Source: Saprospirales bacterium
GTDB lineage: Bacteria; Bacteroidota; Bacteroidia; Chitinophagales; Saprospiraceae
Length of the DNA stretch: 63,587 nucleotides
Reading direction: 5' to 3'
NCBI GenBank assembly: GCA_007695145.1
Contig: REEI01000122.1
Span: forward strand, 1-63,587
Position 1 is the stretch's first letter. Every line of letters begins with the position of its first letter. Under the pieces are notes generated by a model. The model was not told the origin of the DNA. It did no database searches and saw nothing but the letters and a program-made list of their open reading frames with translations. Made by a program: the position numbers and the translations under genes. Shown here piece by piece: positions 1-8,592 of this stretch.

Positions 1-266
1 AGGGTAATTAAATCATGCATTTTATTACTATTTAAACAACTGACTTTAAAGTATTTAAGTTGGGGGAAATCTTTAGCAAATAATTCTGAAAGGGGCATCT
101 GCTAATCTTTGTTTACAATTTAAGATTGGCCCTCATTGACTTGTCTCGAGTGAAATTAACAAGGACTAAATGAGCTTTATTATTTAATAGCCTAATACAA
201 TAAAGTAATTTAAGTGAAGCCACTTTTTTGCAAATAGAGGTTTCTTGTCGACAACTCGGTGTTGTA
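1..266. other. AT-rich flank, no gene seen
   Basis: This stretch precedes the 3' end of the minus-strand carboxypeptidase gene. It is AT-rich and all frames are interrupted. I see no hairpin with a T tract, no promoter match and no RNA gene. Confidence 0.5.
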
Positions 267-2834
267 TCACAAACCCGCCCTTCGATCGATCATTCCCCCA
301 AAGAACACTGCATTGGACAAGATGTGGGCATTTCCAAACCAATAACCGCGGAAAAAGGTGCCATCGCTGAGGTGGATGATTTTTCCCCTTCCTGAATTTT
401 CAACAAGAATGGATGCCTGATTTGGGATCGCTCTTTGGTGTCTTTCATGGAGATAGCCACTAGCAAGTGGATCAGCACTGTATCTCAACGGAGCTGCTAG
501 GTGATTTTCCGGAGCACTCAATACCCATCGCTTCCTCTTGAAAATGTAGAAGTTTTCGCTTTCATAACCGAACAGAAGTGGGTTACTGAGGTCGCCTTCT
601 GCCCTGAGTATGCATCCACCTACAGCCAATGCACCGTAGGCATTATTGATGTTGGAGTAATTAGTGACCTTTTCCGGTCGGGAAACCAGATTTGTGATAT
701 CAACATTGGAGAGTTTACCTGAGACAGCCCAACGTGAGGCACTCCCTTCAAGTATGAGTGTGTTTCCCGAAGCTACAAATTGTCGCAACTTATCCCTTAT
801 GTCCTCTTCGCTGCTCATTCCCCAGGTGGAGGGAAGTATGATTACATTGTATGCTGAAAGATCAATCCTATCCAATCTTTCAGTACTCACTCTGGTTATG
901 GGAATATTGAGGTGCCGGTCAAAATAGAACCAAATTTCCCCTGCTTTATTTCCGTTGATTCCCGCTCCGGTGACCATCAAGATTTTCGGTAATTCGACCA
1001 TTCTGAAGGTAGGGCTCCCCAGATCAGGTCCTGAATGTGACATGCCACCCATGCCACTATAAACCCGGATTCCGACGGCTTTGCTTTCTCTGTCAATTAT
1101 TTCATGTGTTTTTTCGGCACTCATTTCTTGTATTCCGGGCAAAATGAGGATACTTCCCCTTTCAAATTCAGTGACCCCATCTGTAGTGCTTACAGAAAAT
1201 GGTTCAAAGGCAACCTTTGCTTTCAAACCTTCATCGAGGAGACGGTGCAAAAGACCGGGGCTCCTAAAGTCATTCCATCTGATTAGATAGGCAGTATTCG
1301 ATGCTTTAAATGGGCGATAAGTGCCCGGTATATCAAATGTATGAAAATTGAGCTTTTCCCACTGTTGGAGTTCTCCCGGTCTGATCATTTCAACAGTGCT
1401 TTCCAGTCCAAAAGCCATGGGCATTGTCCAGGTACTTACATCGTAGAAAAGTGAGTCCGGAAATTCGTGAACCGTTTCGAATATGGTTCTCACCAATTGA
1501 TGTCGGATCTGGTCAAAAGGAACAAAATATCTTAATGTTTCATGATCTTGATGGGCATAAACCTCTATTTCGTGGGTCAGCATCATTTGCACAAAATGAC
1601 CCGAGCGATAAAGGTCAGTACCGCCCTCAATCAAATAGCCTGCCCCACCATGCCTTCGGCCCTCATTAAGTGCTTCACTGAAGAACTCCCTCTGATAGGA
1701 CTTTAATTCATCTCTTAGCGCATAAGAGCCCCTAAGTGTGGAAAGTGAAGTGTTTAGCTGATTGCGGATGGTCTCAGCAAAGCTCAGTTCACCGTGTATG
1801 GTTTGTTGAATATGTCCCCTCGAACTGGCCTGCTCAAATAAAATACCTACACAACCCTGAATGTCAGGATAAGTAGATCCTTTTCCGTAATAATAATCGT
1901 CAAATCGCTCTTTGCTGTAGTAAGGCACTCCGTCTCTGTCTAGTGCTTCCGCATGGTAGTTCGCTATAGCTGCAGTGAGTTCCTGATTGATTGCCGGAGT
2001 CATTGGGTTGGTGCGAGATGGTATTCCGGGTTGAAAAAAATAAGTGGCGTTCGATCCCATTTCATGATGATCGGCCAATACATGAGGCTTCCAGGATTGA
2101 AACATCCTTATCTTACCAATGGATTCCGGATGTTGCACCGGTAGCCAGTCTCTATTGAGGTCAAACCAGTAGTGATTTGTTCTGGAACGGGGCCAGGGTT
2201 CGTGGAATTCATCGTCGTTGGGATCTGAGACCAGTTGAGCTCCAGTTCCCCGGTTTCTATTTACCCAACTCACAAAACGGTCGTATCCATCGGGATTCAT
2301 GCATGCATCCAAAATGATGACAGTTTCTTCCAGCATCGACCTTATGCCAGGTTCTCTTGAACTGGTCAGGTACCAGGCATATAAAAGAGCAGCTCCAGTT
2401 CCGCTGGGTTCGTTCCCATGTGAGGTATAGGCCTGGTAAAGAACCAAAGGGTCCAAGGCGTCGTCTTCGCATTGGAAATTATCCCGGTCAATCCGAGCGA
2501 GGTGACACTGGCGAAGGGCCTCGAGTCGCTCATGATTTTCAGGAGAGGTAATCACTAATACGGACATAGGTCTATTTTCATGGGATCGGCTTATTAATAC
2601 TCTTTTGGCTCTGGGACTCGCATCGGCCAATGCCTCGAGGTAGAGCTCAACCTGCAAGTGGTTTGGATGCCATTCTCCTGGTGCAAAACCCATGAATTCA
2701 GCGGGGTCAGGTATGTTTTCCTTTCGGTCAAAGGCATGAAAAAAATAGTCTTTGTCCCAGCTTTGGCCTATGGCTGGTTGTATGGGCAATAATAGAACTA
2801 TTGTAAGGATCAATGATGGACATAAAAACTTCAT
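267..2834 (-). CDS. Exported M14-family zinc carboxypeptidase
   Basis: An 855-residue protein that probably hydrolyses peptides outside the cytoplasm. Residues 1-23 form a signal peptide (hydrophobic run ending AIGQ). The peptidase M14 domain covers roughly residues 55-390. The zinc-ligand motif HxxE is seen as SHGNE (H139, E142), a later ligand region as DHHEMG (255-260), an NPDGYDR substrate-binding loop at 180-186 and a probable catalytic Glu in ILFEQ (E334). The C-terminal part, from about residue 620, resembles a class I glutamine amidotransferase-like or flavodoxin-like fold (ILMVTGAG, then VIILPSTWGMS). That tail is often present in large Bacteroidota M14 proteins and is probably not catalytic. 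The gene stands alone, convergent with nothing, and its start is set by the signal peptide. Substrate unknown. Confidence 0.9.
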   Translation of the reverse strand: MKFLCPSLILTIVLLLPIQPAIGQSWDKDYFFHAFDRKENIPDPAEFMGFAPGEWHPNHLQVELYLEALADASPRAKRVLISRSHENRPMSVLVITSPENHERLEALRQCHLARIDRDNFQCEDDALDPLVLYQAYTSHGNEPSGTGAALLYAWYLTSSREPGIRSMLEETVIILDACMNPDGYDRFVSWVNRNRGTGAQLVSDPNDDEFHEPWPRSRTNHYWFDLNRDWLPVQHPESIGKIRMFQSWKPHVLADHHEMGSNATYFFQPGIPSRTNPMTPAINQELTAAIANYHAEALDRDGVPYYSKERFDDYYYGKGSTYPDIQGCVGILFEQASSRGHIQQTIHGELSFAETIRNQLNTSLSTLRGSYALRDELKSYQREFFSEALNEGRRHGGAGYLIEGGTDLYRSGHFVQMMLTHEIEVYAHQDHETLRYFVPFDQIRHQLVRTIFETVHEFPDSLFYDVSTWTMPMAFGLESTVEMIRPGELQQWEKLNFHTFDIPGTYRPFKASNTAYLIRWNDFRSPGLLHRLLDEGLKAKVAFEPFSVSTTDGVTEFERGSILILPGIQEMSAEKTHEIIDRESKAVGIRVYSGMGGMSHSGPDLGSPTFRMVELPKILMVTGAGINGNKAGEIWFYFDRHLNIPITRVSTERLDRIDLSAYNVIILPSTWGMSSEEDIRDKLRQFVASGNTLILEGSASRWAVSGKLSNVDITNLVSRPEKVTNYSNINNAYGALAVGGCILRAEGDLSNPLLFGYESENFYIFKRKRWVLSAPENHLAAPLRYSADPLASGYLHERHQRAIPNQASILVENSGRGKIIHLSDGTFFRGYWFGNAHILSNAVFFGGMIDRRAGL

Positions 2835-3006
2835 CGATGAAATTTACGGTGAAAAATACCAACATTCAACGGTTCAAGCCCTCGTTGGTTTATGATTGAT
2901 AAAACAGGTATAGTGACTACTTCACTCAACTATCGAACCCAAAATTAGTTGAATCTATGGAAATTTTGCAATTTTGCACCGCTTTGCTGAAAAGTCGGTC
3001 TATCAA

Positions 3007-3306
3007 ATGAATGTAGTAATCATATATCTCGTCATTGCTCTTTTCTCTGCGGTATTGATTTTGAATCTGTATTTCAGAGTGAAGGTATTCAAGGAATATC
3101 GCAACCTGGTTAGGAATCGGGTGCAATTTAAAACCAGAGATATTTTCAATACCCGGTTTATGGAGGAGGAGGTCTATCCAAAATATCCCGAGCATGAAGA
3201 TTCCATTAGAAAATTTGTTCGATATATCCGTTTTTCAATGCGCATGGCTATCATCCTTATCGCACTGATTGCCCTTTTTGGAGGTATACTCATGTATTAC
3301 AGTTAG
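3007..3306 (+). CDS. Small two-helix membrane protein, unknown function
   Basis: About 99 residues when started at the ATG at 3007. An upstream ATG at 2974 would add 11 residues that do not look like a membrane leader, so I prefer the inner start, which puts the first hydrophobic helix (VVIIYLVIALFSAVLIL) at the N terminus. A second helix near the C terminus (MAIILIALIALFGGILMYY) leaves a basic and acidic stretch of about 45 residues between them, probably cytoplasmic. I do not recognise the family. It is monocistronic, between a divergent carboxypeptidase gene and the oxidoreductase operon. Confidence 0.65.
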   Translation: MNVVIIYLVIALFSAVLILNLYFRVKVFKEYRNLVRNRVQFKTRDIFNTRFMEEEVYPKYPEHEDSIRKFVRYIRFSMRMAIILIALIALFGGILMYYS

Positions 3307-3423
3307 ATCAATTGCTATCAGGGTGAGGAAAATTATTGAAGGAGGTTTGCTGGATTTTTAATCCAGGCCTTCAATATTTATAGCAAATAGCACATTCTAA
3401 AAGAAATTAAATCGATCAGTCAG

Positions 3424-4410
3424 ATGAAAATAGGAGTTGCAGGTACCGGACACCTTGGGAAGATTCACCTTAAATGCATCAAAATGATTCCTCATTTCGA
3501 GCTGGTTGGGTTCTACGATCCCAATCCTGAAATAGCCGAAGCTGTGGAAAGTGAGTTTGGAGTGAAAGCATGGCAGGACCTGAGAGAAATGCTTAAAAAT
3601 ATTGATGTTTTGGACATAGTCTCGCCCACAACCACCCATTTTGAGGTGGCCAGGATTGGGCTTGAAGCCGGCTGTCATGTCTTTATTGAAAAACCGGTGA
3701 CCTCAACACTTGAAGAATGCAGAGAGCTTCTTGAGATCAGTAAAAAATATCCTTCACAAAAAATTCAAATTGGCCATGTAGAGCGTTTCAATCCCGCATT
3801 TCTCGCCTTGGAGGATATAGGGCTTAAACCAGGCTTTATTGAGGGCCATCGCCTTGCTACCTTTAATCCCCGAGGAACAGATGTATCTGTTGTGCTTGAT
3901 CTGATGATTCACGACCTCGATCTCATATTGAAAATGGTTGGTTCGGAAGTGAAGCAGGTATTGGCTAAAGGTGTTGCGATTCTGAGCAATAGCCACGATA
4001 TTTGTAATGCTCGAATTGAGTTTGAAAATGGCACAGTGGTCAATCTTACCGCAAGTCGGATATCCCTTAAGGCCATGAGAAAATTACGGGTTTTTCAGGA
4101 GGGTGCTTACATTGCACTTGACTTTCTGGAAAAGGAGGCACAAATCATTCGGTTCCTGGATGATGACGAGCCTGTGCCGGATGACAGGGAGGTTATGGAC
4201 TTGCCCACCGCTTCTGGAAACAAGCGCATCCTTGTCGATTTTGCAGAAAAAAAAGAGGTCAACGCCATTAAAATGGAACTCGAATCGTTCTATGAATGTA
4301 TCAGCCACAATGAAGACCCTTATGTGAGCTTACAAGATGGCTTTCGTGCTTTGGAATTGGCTGAGCAAATAATGATAGCTTCCGGTGAATTACCTTCGGA
4401 TCGATCATGA
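3424..4410 (+). CDS. Gfo/Idh/MocA family NAD(P)-dependent oxidoreductase
   Basis: A 328-residue oxidoreductase. The N-terminal Rossmann fold begins immediately (GVAGTGHLGKIH, residues 4-15). The family's lysine-proline motif is present as IEKPV (88-92), and the C-terminal half has GHVERFNP and a D-x-x-x-H pair in DLMIHDLD that fits the catalytic region. The family oxidises or reduces sugars and inositols, often nucleotide sugars. It is first in a likely three-gene operon with a lipoprotein (38 bases downstream) and a polyprenyl glycosylphosphotransferase, so a role in a surface-polysaccharide sugar is a reasonable inference. The exact substrate cannot be read from the sequence. Confidence 0.88.
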   Translation: MKIGVAGTGHLGKIHLKCIKMIPHFELVGFYDPNPEIAEAVESEFGVKAWQDLREMLKNIDVLDIVSPTTTHFEVARIGLEAGCHVFIEKPVTSTLEECRELLEISKKYPSQKIQIGHVERFNPAFLALEDIGLKPGFIEGHRLATFNPRGTDVSVVLDLMIHDLDLILKMVGSEVKQVLAKGVAILSNSHDICNARIEFENGTVVNLTASRISLKAMRKLRVFQEGAYIALDFLEKEAQIIRFLDDDEPVPDDREVMDLPTASGNKRILVDFAEKKEVNAIKMELESFYECISHNEDPYVSLQDGFRALELAEQIMIASGELPSDRS

Positions 4411-4448
4411 TAGATGCTAATGTCCAGAAAATTTTTAGTCAGTAACAT

Positions 4449-5309
4449 ATGGGAACTTTAAGGATTACTGTTGTATGTCTAAGTCTCGTGTGGCTCTCAT
4501 CCTGCGGCTTATTCGACGAAGATGAAAGATATCCATCCTATATTCACATATCAGAATACAATGTTGAAGTGTTGCCAAATCAGGGGGCTGCAGCTCAGGA
4601 TATTAGCGATGTTTGGGTCTATCGAAATTCTGAATTGCGCGGCGCTTACCCATTGGGAGTGGATATACCCATTCTTGATATAGAAGACAGCCAATTACTG
4701 CTCTTTCCGGGAATCCGCGAGAATGGAATTCGCTCTTTGCCCAGTATTCACTTCATGCTCAGACCTGACACATTTTATCTCAATACCCCGGAATTATCAG
4801 TAGATACCATTGTGCCAACTTTTCGGTACTTTGATGATGTGGTGTTTAGATGGGTAGAGACCTTCGACTTTACCAACTCCCTATCCATCAATGAAGACGG
4901 AAACCCCAATACGGTAGTGCAAAGGACGAACGAGGAAGCCTTTGTAGGAAGCTTTTCAGGTCGGATGCGAGTTGATAGAGAAAATCCACTTCTTGAGGCC
5001 GCCACGGAATTCATATATTTGGATATGCCGGTTGGACGACCAGTATATCTGGAAATGCATTACAAAAATGACCACGAATTTGCTGTGGGTTTGGTGGGGG
5101 AAAGATTAGGTGAACTCAATGATAAGGTCTATAAATTATTTCTAAACCCAACTGATGATTGGAAAAAGGTAGTGGTGAATTTTCAGGATGAAATCACCTT
5201 TTCTGATTTTGACGGCTACAGGATTTTGTTCGGTCTATTCCTCTCATCAGACCATCCATCTGATACTGCAACAGTTTACCTCGATAACTTGAAATTACTC
5301 CATCGCTGA
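4449..5309 (+). CDS. Predicted lipoprotein, unknown function
   Basis: 286 residues with a lipoprotein signal: a hydrophobic stretch ending LSSC, lipidated Cys at residue 19, followed by acidic residues (FDEDER). The mature part is rich in beta-strand-like segments with no motif I recognise. The C-terminal part (about 140-286) looks like a jelly-roll or carbohydrate-binding type module (YLDMPVGRPVYLEMHYKN, ATVYLDNLKLL), but that is an impression. The gene lies 38 bases after the oxidoreductase and 2 bases before the sugar transferase, so it is probably translated from the same mRNA and may serve the same glycan pathway at the membrane. Confidence 0.8.
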   Translation: MGTLRITVVCLSLVWLSSCGLFDEDERYPSYIHISEYNVEVLPNQGAAAQDISDVWVYRNSELRGAYPLGVDIPILDIEDSQLLLFPGIRENGIRSLPSIHFMLRPDTFYLNTPELSVDTIVPTFRYFDDVVFRWVETFDFTNSLSINEDGNPNTVVQRTNEEAFVGSFSGRMRVDRENPLLEAATEFIYLDMPVGRPVYLEMHYKNDHEFAVGLVGERLGELNDKVYKLFLNPTDDWKKVVVNFQDEITFSDFDGYRILFGLFLSSDHPSDTATVYLDNLKLLHR

Positions 5310-5311
5310 TA

Positions 5312-6706
5312 ATGACAGGGAATAAGCGTACAGACCGATATATCTACCTTATTGCAGATTTCCTGGCGGCCGCTTCGGCATTTGGTCTCTTTTTTTATCA
5401 ATACCTCAAGGTGGAAAGTAGTACACTCCTAAAGAGTGGCGAGGGATTGGTACTGCCCGTGCTGGTTGGTCTACTATGGATGCTCATTTATGCCCTGTTT
5501 GACAATTATAGGGACATCTACCGACTATCAAGGTTGGAGACCCTTGCGAGAACTTTCGTGCTTTCTATCGGTGGTGTTGTAGTTGTGTTGGCCATCCTGT
5601 CAATTAAGTGGGAAGTGGTGGCCTGGCGCTCAGCAGGAACTTACTTTTTTATCCACTTCATTATTGCTGTTTTAGTGCGGATGTTGGTATTGACACGAGC
5701 AAGCCGACTACTAAAGTCAGGCAGGGTTTCCTACAACACCATCATCATCGGAGGAAATGAATCAGCCCTGGAACTCTACAGGGAAATTATTTCCATGCCA
5801 AAGAGCATAGGGCATCATTTTGTGGGTTACGTGGATATCAATGGCAATTCTGACCGCTCATTCCAAAATGTACTCCCCAATGTGGGAAATTACCGCGACT
5901 TGCCGTCCATTATTGAAAATAATGAAGTCGAAGAGGCCATCATCGCTATGGAAAAATCCGACCAACAGAAGTTAAATTTTGTGCTGGAAACCCTATTTGA
6001 TTTCGACCATAAAGTTCTGGTAAAAGTCATACCAGATATGTACGATATTGTAATTGGAAAGGTAAAGATGAATCATGTCTATGGAGCGATACTGATTGAG
6101 ATTAAACAGGATCTCATGCCTCGTTGGCAAAAACTCTTCAAGCGATTGATGGATGTTGTTATCAGTCTGGTTTGCCTGCTAATTCTTTCTCCTCTCTACT
6201 TATTCATCGCACTTAGAGTGAAAATGTCTTCACCGGGTCCCATCTTTTTCAAACAGGAGCGAATAGGTTTAAATGGCAAGCCATTCAACATCATCAAATT
6301 TCGGTCTATGTATGTGGATGCCGAAAAAGATGGCCCCAGACTCTCTCATGAGAAGGACGATCGATGCACTCCCTGGGGAGCTGTTATGCGCAAATGGCGA
6401 TTTGATGAATTACCACAATTCTGGAATGTACTGAGAGGCGATATGTCCCTGGTTGGTCCCAGACCTGAAAGAGCTTACTACATTCAAAAAATAACCGAAA
6501 GGGCACCTCATTACAAACACCTGCTGAAAGTGAGACCCGGCATCACCTCCTGGGGACAGGTGAAATACGGCTATGCCTCCAATGTCGATCAAATGATTCA
6601 GCGACTAAAATTCGATATCCTTTACATCGAAAATATGTCACTGGCCCTGGACCTGAAGATTATATTTTACACCGTCCTTGTTCTGCTTCAGGGAAAGGGG
6701 AAGTGA
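5312..6706 (+). CDS. Polyprenyl-phosphate sugar-1-phosphate transferase (WcaJ/WbaP type)
   Basis: A 464-residue integral membrane enzyme that should start assembly of an exopolysaccharide repeat by moving a sugar-1-phosphate from a nucleotide sugar onto undecaprenyl phosphate. Order of parts: four N-terminal membrane helices (about 8-130), a Rossmann-like CoA-binding-type domain (IIIGGNESALELYREI, about 145-240), one more membrane helix (about 282-302), then the bacterial sugar transferase domain. The diagnostic motifs are all visible: KFRSM, DELPQFWNVLRGDMSLVG, GPRPE and RPGITSWGQV. Length fits the large class with the N-terminal membrane and Rossmann parts. It is the last gene of the operon with the oxidoreductase and lipoprotein. 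Sugar specificity (glucose, galactose or other) is not determined. Confidence 0.93.
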   Translation: MTGNKRTDRYIYLIADFLAAASAFGLFFYQYLKVESSTLLKSGEGLVLPVLVGLLWMLIYALFDNYRDIYRLSRLETLARTFVLSIGGVVVVLAILSIKWEVVAWRSAGTYFFIHFIIAVLVRMLVLTRASRLLKSGRVSYNTIIIGGNESALELYREIISMPKSIGHHFVGYVDINGNSDRSFQNVLPNVGNYRDLPSIIENNEVEEAIIAMEKSDQQKLNFVLETLFDFDHKVLVKVIPDMYDIVIGKVKMNHVYGAILIEIKQDLMPRWQKLFKRLMDVVISLVCLLILSPLYLFIALRVKMSSPGPIFFKQERIGLNGKPFNIIKFRSMYVDAEKDGPRLSHEKDDRCTPWGAVMRKWRFDELPQFWNVLRGDMSLVGPRPERAYYIQKITERAPHYKHLLKVRPGITSWGQVKYGYASNVDQMIQRLKFDILYIENMSLALDLKIIFYTVLVLLQGKGK

Positions 6707-7347
6707 TGGGAGTTGAGAATGGAGAATTGAGGATGGACAAAGGGATTTGAGGATTGGAGATGTAGGAGTAAGATTAGGTCTATTGACCAATAGCCAGGTA
6801 CTCAACTCAGAGGAGTTTTTTCCTGGACAAGGAATATTTGATCTGGTTCTAGTCAATTAACTTTTTCAGGGCGGAACTTCAAGGATTTAACTTTGAGAAA
6901 CAACTTTCATCCTTTTAATATTTTGGTAGTATCTGAAGGCAATATTAGTTAGTGGAACAGACAAAAACTGACTTTTGGAGTTGCTAATGCAATAAGTACG
7001 AATCCCAATGCTACTAATAGGAACCGCTTTGGAATGAGTGATTCGGCTCCCTAACCCCATCCGCTTATTCCCGTAACCAGCAAAGAAGAAGAAATTATTC
7101 AATTAGTTTGTTGAAAGAGATTCAGTCACCTATCCACTCAAACGCTCAATTGGTCATTCACCTATTGTCAAAGTCTCTGATAGAACTGCAATTCTAGATT
7201 GCTCCATTCAATTGCCATGTACAAAGACCTACCTTAAACATTCAATATTATCTGTTTATGACAGAAAAACAGGTTTTTGTTTTAAGTCTAGACAATTTAT
7301 TCAGTATTTTTTTTGTATAAACAAATCTGATTCCCGAAAAAATAAGC
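6707..7347. other. 640-base intergenic stretch, no gene recognised
   Basis: The first 75 bases are purine-rich with repeated variants of GGAGTTGAG and GGATTGGAG. A nested hairpin follows (6794-6826). The rest is AT-rich, with short open frames on both strands that resemble nothing known and lack coding character. I see no RNA gene or transposon end. Confidence 0.5.
6794..6826 (+). terminator. Nested hairpin with T tract, possible terminator of the sugar transferase operon
   Basis: An inner stem AACTC/GAGTT (6804-6808 with 6813-6817, loop AGAG) is followed by six T. An outer stem CCAGG/CCTGG (6794-6798 with 6822-6826) closes over it. The inner stem is only five pairs, and the site lies 88 bases after the stop codon, so this is a weak call. 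Confidence 0.3.
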
Positions 7348-7355
7348 TAACTTTG
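7348..7355 (+). promoter_or_regulatory. Bacteroidota -7 box for the outer-membrane protein gene
   Basis: TAACTTTG matches the TAnnTTTG consensus exactly. No TTG lies at the usual 17-23 base distance upstream. A TTTTG run at 7311-7315 is too far. Transcription would start near 7362. Confidence 0.4.
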
Positions 7356-7395
7356 CCGTGTAAACAATTTGATGGTTTATAAAGAGAAACTGAAG

Positions 7396-8508
7396 ATGAA
7401 ATGGATTTTAAAAATATTCTGTCTTTTGGCAGTAAGCTTGGCGTTTTTTAGTGCCGGGGTTTTTTCCCAGGGTTGCGTTGCCATACAAGGCATGGGGTGT
7501 ACAGACCATTATTTCGGTGAGTCCGCAGCAAACCAGGCTGGAGATTTGAATATTACCACAAACTACCGATATTTTAAATCTTTCAGGCACTTCAGAGGGG
7601 ATGTTGAGGAAAAGCATCGGGTGCGTAACAATACGGAGGTAATAAATATCTCGCATCTGTTTGATCTCGGAATCAGCTACTCTATTAGCAATCAGTTGAG
7701 CCTTAATCTGAACGTACCCTTTAGTATTTTTGACCGCTCCTCGCTTTATGAGCATTACGGTAACTCTTTGGAGGCCAATCCTGAGCAGAAAAGATTTTAT
7801 ACTTCAGCTTCAGGATTGGGCGATATCAGGGTTTCTGCATCATACTGGATAAAAGATCCAAGTATGGCAGCAAGCAATCTAATGCTTGGATTGGGCGTAA
7901 AAATGCCGACCGGCAATGCCCATGTAATGGGAGACTTTCACCGACTGGATGAAGAGGGTAATGATTTTACCATTCGAAGACCTGTAGATCAATCCATTCA
8001 GCTGGGAGATGGGGGATGGGGTTTTATTTTGGATGCTCAGGCCTACCACAGTTTTACTCAAAGCAGATTTGCAATGTACTTTGCAGGTTTCTATATGTTC
8101 AATCCCTTTAATAATAATGATGTACTCCGAACACCCAATTCCAATCCCGACCACCATTGGAGCTATTTTTCCTCTCCTGATCAGTATGGCGCAAGATTGG
8201 GATTGTCCTATTTCCCAAACCACCGTTTAACTTTTGGAGTGGGTGGCTTGGTTGAAGGAGTTCCCTCCACTGACATGATAGGGAACAGCGAAGGATACCG
8301 GAGGCCGGGTTATGCTGTTTCAGCAGAACCCTCTGTTGGCTTTGCCCACAATAATTGGAACTTAAACCTCAGTGTACCCATAGCTCTTTATCGCAACAGA
8401 ATTAGAAGCGTGTGGGATAAGGAAACCGGAAGACACGGTGACGCTGCTTTTGCAGATTATTCCATTAACGTGTCTCTATCTTACAGAATAACCAGGGCTG
8501 CTGATTAG
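7396..8508 (+). CDS. Outer-membrane beta-barrel protein, transporter-like
   Basis: About 370 residues from the ATG at 7396. An upstream ATG (7369) would put nine charged residues in front of the signal peptide, so the inner start is preferred. The signal peptide (MKWILKIFCLLAVSLAFFSAGVFSQ) is followed by a Cys-containing mature start. The body alternates aromatic and polar residues in strands typical of a barrel (for example LGLGVKMPTGNAH, LGLSYFPNHRLTFGVGG) and ends with a strand whose last residues are SLSYRITRAAD. It resembles the MetA-pathway/phenol-degradation-like or general transporter barrels found in Bacteroidota, but the ligand is unknown. It has its own promoter motif and its 3' end faces the YfhO gene. 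Confidence 0.8.
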   Translation: MKWILKIFCLLAVSLAFFSAGVFSQGCVAIQGMGCTDHYFGESAANQAGDLNITTNYRYFKSFRHFRGDVEEKHRVRNNTEVINISHLFDLGISYSISNQLSLNLNVPFSIFDRSSLYEHYGNSLEANPEQKRFYTSASGLGDIRVSASYWIKDPSMAASNLMLGLGVKMPTGNAHVMGDFHRLDEEGNDFTIRRPVDQSIQLGDGGWGFILDAQAYHSFTQSRFAMYFAGFYMFNPFNNNDVLRTPNSNPDHHWSYFSSPDQYGARLGLSYFPNHRLTFGVGGLVEGVPSTDMIGNSEGYRRPGYAVSAEPSVGFAHNNWNLNLSVPIALYRNRIRSVWDKETGRHGDAAFADYSINVSLSYRITRAAD

Positions 8509-8572
8509 GTTAAGCGTTATTCCCGATTACTAGGAAAATGTCCAGTCCGACTTAAAATAAATTGACTTTAGG

Positions 8573-8592
8573 GTAGCTCAGCTACTCTTTTT
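8573..8592 (+). terminator. Hairpin terminator overlapping the end of the convergent gene
   Basis: GTAGC (8573-8577) and GCTAC (8581-8585) form a five-pair stem with loop TCA, followed by TCTTTTT. It lies 65 bases after the stop of the outer-membrane protein gene and overlaps the last codons of the minus-strand YfhO gene. Confidence 0.4.

Noticed and set aside
6707-6780. Purine-rich repeated GGAGTTGAG/GGATTGGAG stretch
   Set aside because: The units are imperfect and irregular, with no regular spacing, so it is not a CRISPR or a proper tandem repeat.
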